This document shows positions 32,730 through 36,116 of a stretch of 36,116 nucleotides of DNA, one piece after another (position 1 is the first letter of the stretch; each line of letters begins with the position of its first letter). The notes beneath the pieces are model-generated. The model ran no database searches, was not told where the DNA came from, and was given only the letters and a program-made list of their open reading frames with translations. A program made the translations under genes and the position numbers. Source of the DNA: Bacillota bacterium (GTDB lineage Bacteria; Bacillota; Clostridia; Lachnospirales; Cellulosilyticaceae); assembly GCA_023393125.1 (NCBI GenBank), contig JAEWMQ010000063.1:1-36116 (forward strand). Reading direction: 5' to 3'.

Positions 32730-33623
32730 ATGGTGAAAATAGAACATGTCAGTAAAAGCTTTAATGGGCAAAAGGTTCTAAAGGATGTTTCCATAGAGGT
32801 AAAGCCTGGCAGCATTTACGGCATTATTGGGGAGAATGGCGTAGGAAAAAGTACGCTAATTCAATGTTTAACAGGAGTTTATAAAGTAGATGAAGGAACT
32901 ATTTTAATAGATGATCAGCCAGTTTATGAAAATAACCTAGTAAAAGAGCAAATAGGTTATGTAGCAGACCGCAATCAGTTCTTTAATAGTTATCGTGTAG
33001 AGCAAATGGTGACATTTTTTAAAGAAACTTACCCTAAGTTTTCAGTAGAAAAGTTTAATGCTTATAATGCAACCTTTAAACTAAATCCAAAAACGAAAGT
33101 TAAAAACCTCTCAAAAGGGATGCAAATGCGCCTTTCTTTAATGCTTAATATGGCAAGTATGCCAAAGGTATTAGTATTAGATGAGCCGACCTCGGGACTA
33201 GATGCTTTAGCTAAAAAACAAGTACTAGATTTTATTATTGAACAAGTAGATGAAACAGGTATGACAGTGATTATTTCTTCACATCATTTATCAGAGCTAG
33301 AGCGTATTTGCGATGAGATTACCATGCTTTCTAAAGGAGAAGTCGTTTATCAAAGTTCAGTAGAAGATTTAAAGAGTAAAGTGAAAAAGCTTCAAGTAGT
33401 CTTTGAAAAAGGAGCACCAGAAGAACTAGATAAATGGCATGGGGTATTAAATGTAGACCATGTAGGTAGTGTGTACTATGTGGTAACCAATGATTATAAT
33501 GCGGCTTTAGAAAAACGCCTAAAGCTAGCAGGTGCTATGTTAGTAGAAACTATAGGACTTAACCTAGAGGAAGTCTTTATTTACACGGCTATCTCTAGAG
33601 AAAATATTGGAGAAGAAGCATAG
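32730..33623 (+). CDS. ABC transporter ATPase (GntR operon)
   Basis: A 297-residue ATPase. Walker A is GENGVGKST near 34-42, the signature region LSKGMQMRLS near 127 replaces the classical LSGGQ, Walker B VLVLDEPTSGLD is near 148, and the switch His is in SSHHLSE. The last 70 residues are a divergent tail domain. Its ATG directly follows the GntR stop, with AAAGGAGG inside the upstream gene. It should power the permease encoded next. Confidence 0.94.
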   Translation: MVKIEHVSKSFNGQKVLKDVSIEVKPGSIYGIIGENGVGKSTLIQCLTGVYKVDEGTILIDDQPVYENNLVKEQIGYVADRNQFFNSYRVEQMVTFFKETYPKFSVEKFNAYNATFKLNPKTKVKNLSKGMQMRLSLMLNMASMPKVLVLDEPTSGLDALAKKQVLDFIIEQVDETGMTVIISSHHLSELERICDEITMLSKGEVVYQSSVEDLKSKVKKLQVVFEKGAPEELDKWHGVLNVDHVGSVYYVVTNDYNAALEKRLKLAGAMLVETIGLNLEEVFIYTAISRENIGEEA

Positions 33624-33636
33624 AAAGGGGAGGCGT

Positions 33637-34758
33637 ATGAAATCAATTAAACGATTAAAACCACTGATTAAATTAGAGCTAAAGCCTGTGCTTTGGATTA
33701 GTATTTATTTAATGCTTGTGAATATCTTTAGTTTTATTATTATTAAGCAAAGTATGAATGAAAGATGGATAGATTACCTTTTAGGTGGAATTGGAAATCT
33801 TTATAATAGAACTGATAGAGCAGACTTAATAAGTGAACTATTTACAAGTGCGACTGATGTTAGTATCCTACTATATTTGCTAGGTATAATGATTCTTAGT
33901 TTTGTTAGCCTTAAGCATGATAAAGGCTTGGAGACTGGTCGATTTCTAAAGGGACTACCTTATACTAGTGGTGAAAGAAGCTTAGTTAAAGTTAGTCTAG
34001 GTAGTTTAGGATATACTATAAGCTTTCTTGTATATAGTATAGGACTTGTTATAATGCAGAGAGCTTACTGTGAAAAGGTAAAAGAAATTTATGAGGTAAC
34101 ACCTATAGGACAGATTCAGGATCAACTATTTAACACATCAAAATTACTTGTAATCCTATTTGTTTTATATTTAGTAGGCTTAGCTTTCTATCTTTTTTGT
34201 ATGCTAGTGCAGTACATAGTAAGCCACAAGATTGGAAGTACCATTATAACTCTTTGTGCATTAATCGCACCCTTCTTTTTGATATATAGTATAAAGTACT
34301 GCTTTAACAGGTCTTTCTTTTCTCAAGTAGGTAATTGGCTGTATGATTTAACTATAGGCGCCCGTGTTTCTATGCGAGTAATAGTTGTGAGCTTTGAAGT
34401 GAGAAGTGCTTTTAATTCTTATGTTGGCTATATGACCGGTTATCGAATAATTTTTTACATAGTAGTGATTATAGCGCTGATATTGGCTATTTGGAAACTT
34501 AGTAAACGTCAATTTTTAGAAGAGGTTGATAAACTTATTCCTATAACAGGATTAAGATGGCTCTTTGTTGTAGGTGTAACACTTTGTGGTAGCTTTTTAG
34601 TATGTGATTTATATTTAGGGTTTATTGAACCTCTTTTAGCGGGAAGCATATCTGCCTATAAATGGCTTGCACTAGTTATTGGAGCAATCATAAGCTTCAT
34701 TGTAGCGAAGAAAATTGCTTTTATTGGTTTCAATAAAAGGAAAGAGGTGAAAGCATGA
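33637..34758 (+). CDS. ABC permease of the GntR operon
   Basis: A 373-residue membrane protein with about eight helices (about 20-45, 75-95, 118-140, 170-200, 205-228, 270-290, 308-330 and 345-360). It carries no family motif I can name and looks like the large ABC-2-type permeases of YtrC/D or YhcI-like systems. The start is taken as ATG 33637, 14 bases after the ATPase stop and just after AAGGGGAGG; the in-frame TTG at 33607 overlaps the ATPase gene. The gene ends with a four-base overlap (ATGA) with the lipoprotein gene. Confidence 0.88.
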   Translation: MKSIKRLKPLIKLELKPVLWISIYLMLVNIFSFIIIKQSMNERWIDYLLGGIGNLYNRTDRADLISELFTSATDVSILLYLLGIMILSFVSLKHDKGLETGRFLKGLPYTSGERSLVKVSLGSLGYTISFLVYSIGLVIMQRAYCEKVKEIYEVTPIGQIQDQLFNTSKLLVILFVLYLVGLAFYLFCMLVQYIVSHKIGSTIITLCALIAPFFLIYSIKYCFNRSFFSQVGNWLYDLTIGARVSMRVIVVSFEVRSAFNSYVGYMTGYRIIFYIVVIIALILAIWKLSKRQFLEEVDKLIPITGLRWLFVVGVTLCGSFLVCDLYLGFIEPLLAGSISAYKWLALVIGAIISFIVAKKIAFIGFNKRKEVKA

Positions 34759-35753
34759 AAAAGTGGATACTAATAATGGGGGTAACCCTTGCACTCACAG
34801 GTTGCCAAAGTCATGCTGATATAAGAAGTGCAGCGTATAAAGAATACATAGTGCAAAGTAATACAGAAGAGTATTTCACTCAGGACATAAGATTTTGGAA
34901 GCAACTAGAAGCTATTAGAATGGATACTAACAGTAAGAGTACTTGGTTTTTAGGTGAAAGTTGGTATGAAGATATGGCTTCAGCTTTAGGTGCAAAAAGG
35001 TTAGAAGGTGCCATAGTGGTCGATATTGCTAATTACGGACAGTTCATCGAAGAGTTTGTAGTTTACAATGACACTAGCTATAAGAGTAGCTATCCAGATG
35101 CAAGTAAAAGATTAATACAAACCTTAAGTGGGCAATTAGGAGAAACTTTTGATAGCTTTTTAGAAGAGATGAAGAATGAGAAAGACGGCTGTATAAAGGA
35201 AAAGGTAATAGGTGGTACAGGTATTATATTCCATAAGGTTGAAGGGCAGCTTAGTCTGTATGTGGTACAATCCAGTATTCAAATGAAAGATGAAGCAGAT
35301 AACAACTGGCTTAAAGAGATTTGTGATGATGACCTAGTAGTCAGTTCAGCTACAGTAGGAGAAGAAAAACAGCTGATAGAGCTGAGTTATCCTAGCTTTA
35401 TGATCAGAAATAACTTTGCAAGACTTAAAAATGCCACTGCTTATTATCAGGTGTTCAGAACTAATGAAGGACAGCTCCAGAAAACTAGAATGGTTATTAA
35501 CCAATATCTTGGTGAGTCAAAGTATGAAAATGGGGATTTGGACCCGGAAAAACTAGAGCCACTTCACAGATTAGTAAATGAACTAGCTGGAGAGGAGCAG
35601 GACATAACGGATCTTATTAATGCAATCTATAAGGTGGTAGATCAGAAAAGCACTAAGGAATCTGGGAAAATAGGAGAACTGCATTATGAGATTAATAGAA
35701 GAAATGCAGAGATTGGTTATGAAAAGTTGATAGAAGTAGTAGTTACTCCTTAA
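34755..35753 (+). CDS. Lipoprotein of the GntR-ABC operon
   Basis: A 332-residue predicted lipoprotein. A short signal (3-16) ends in the lipobox LALTGC with Cys17 lipidated. The remainder is acidic, soluble and not recognised; it has a YYQVFRTNEGQLQKTR strand near 232 and ends in a helical region. The ATG overlaps the permease stop, so it is the last gene of the operon and is closed by the terminator at 35765. A lipoprotein in such an operon may bind the compound or peptide that is exported, or protect the cell as an immunity protein. Both are conjecture. Confidence 0.85.
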   Translation: MKKWILIMGVTLALTGCQSHADIRSAAYKEYIVQSNTEEYFTQDIRFWKQLEAIRMDTNSKSTWFLGESWYEDMASALGAKRLEGAIVVDIANYGQFIEEFVVYNDTSYKSSYPDASKRLIQTLSGQLGETFDSFLEEMKNEKDGCIKEKVIGGTGIIFHKVEGQLSLYVVQSSIQMKDEADNNWLKEICDDDLVVSSATVGEEKQLIELSYPSFMIRNNFARLKNATAYYQVFRTNEGQLQKTRMVINQYLGESKYENGDLDPEKLEPLHRLVNELAGEEQDITDLINAIYKVVDQKSTKESGKIGELHYEINRRNAEIGYEKLIEVVVTP

Positions 35754-35764
35754 ATAATATAATT

Positions 35765-35809
35765 AAAAGTGCTATTCAAAACGAAATGTTTTGGATAGCA
35801 CTTTTTTTT
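35765..35809 (+). terminator. Terminator of the GntR-ABC operon
   Basis: An 18-base stem with one mismatch (35765-35782 and 35788-35805; AAAAGTGCTAT and ATAGCACTTTT at the base), followed by a run of Ts. It begins 12 bases after the lipoprotein stop. Confidence 0.93.
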
Positions 35810-35887
35810 ACGGAAATAGGTTAGTGCTTAGTTATACAAATAGAAATTTGAATAATACTGCATAAAGTTAAACCGCCGCTATGTAGT

Positions 35888-36067
35888 CCGGCTAGTGTGC
35901 TTGCTTCCAGCTGCTATCTCACTCCGCTAAGAAACTCTAAATTCGTAATCCTTATGAACGGGTGAAAACTCGCTACGCTCAAACACTCACCCTAAAACCC
36001 ATAAGGATTACTTCATTAAGAGTTTCTAAGCTCTGCTCCAAGGCATCTTCCAGCAAGTCCACTAGTC
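35888..36067. repeat. Long fold-back repeat, copy 2
   Basis: Second copy of the element at 8473-8668, same orientation. Stem A: about 35888-35904 with 36053-36067 (CTAGTG/CACTAG-type pairing). B: GAAACTCT 35931-35938 with AGAGTTTC 36019-36026, within GCTAAG/CTAAGC. C: GTAATCCTTATG 35945-35956 with its exact complement 36000-36011. D: GGGTGA 35960-35965 with TCACCC 35987-35992. The tip is almost identical to copy 1, one base shorter. Similarity to copy 1 continues to the end of the window at 36116, so the element may be longer. No gene is seen in 35810-36116. Confidence 0.85.
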
Positions 36068-36116
36068 TCCCTACATAGCTACTGCTTTACAAGAATAAGC
36101 TACAAAGAAGCTTTAT

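Overview
The window looks like a chromosomal segment of a low-GC Gram-positive anaerobe of the class Clostridia. Supporting evidence: AT-rich DNA with strong AGGAGG-type ribosome sites and frequent TTG/GTG starts, a threonyl T-box, lipoprotein signal peptides, an L,D-transpeptidase with SH3b domains, YtrA-type GntR and PadR regulators, and a 57-residue four-cysteine protein of a kind (DUF6472) that I associate with Lachnospiraceae. A Cellulosilyticum-like member of Lachnospirales is my guess; genus cannot be settled from sequence alone. I see no phage, complete insertion sequence, integrase or CRISPR array.

Layout. 1-256: end of a tRNA cluster (Tyr, fMet, Phe). 438-1961: exported alpha/beta hydrolase (minus). 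2172-5628: response regulator, histidine kinase and lipoprotein in one overlapping operon. 5808-9618: leftward three-gene ABC-2 exporter operon and its PadR regulator; both promoters carry the same palindrome between -35 and -10, and a long fold-back repeat lies between the two units. 9730-11520: a single ABC half-transporter pointing right. 11529-14963: leftward MoxR, DUF58 and DUF4129 operon that lacks the usual transglutaminase domain. 15244-16561: PadR plus a HAAS-like membrane protein. 16787-17867: ArsR plus a nitroreductase-like protein. 18058-20270: promoter, T-box and threonyl-tRNA synthetase without a TGS domain. 20565-22666: two poorly recognised membrane-associated proteins. 22744-24141: PQQ-type beta-propeller. 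24318-25547: GltD-like Fe-S flavoprotein. 25977-26819: L,D-transpeptidase. 27081-31236: MarR-controlled heterodimeric ABC exporter. 31399-32014: two small genes. 32160-35753: GntR, ABC ATPase, permease and lipoprotein operon. 35888-36067: second copy of the fold-back repeat.

The recurring theme is envelope stress and export. Three transport modules each have their own local repressor (PadR, MarR, GntR) with a visible palindrome in the promoter, beside a two-component system with a lipoprotein, another half-transporter and a cell-wall cross-linking enzyme. These resemble self-contained sensors of toxic compounds or antibiotics, although no substrate can be read from the sequence.

The least explained item is the pair of about 180-195-base fold-back elements at 8473-8668 and 35888-36067. 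Their arms differ in sequence, but paired positions have changed together, so the fold rather than the sequence appears to be maintained.
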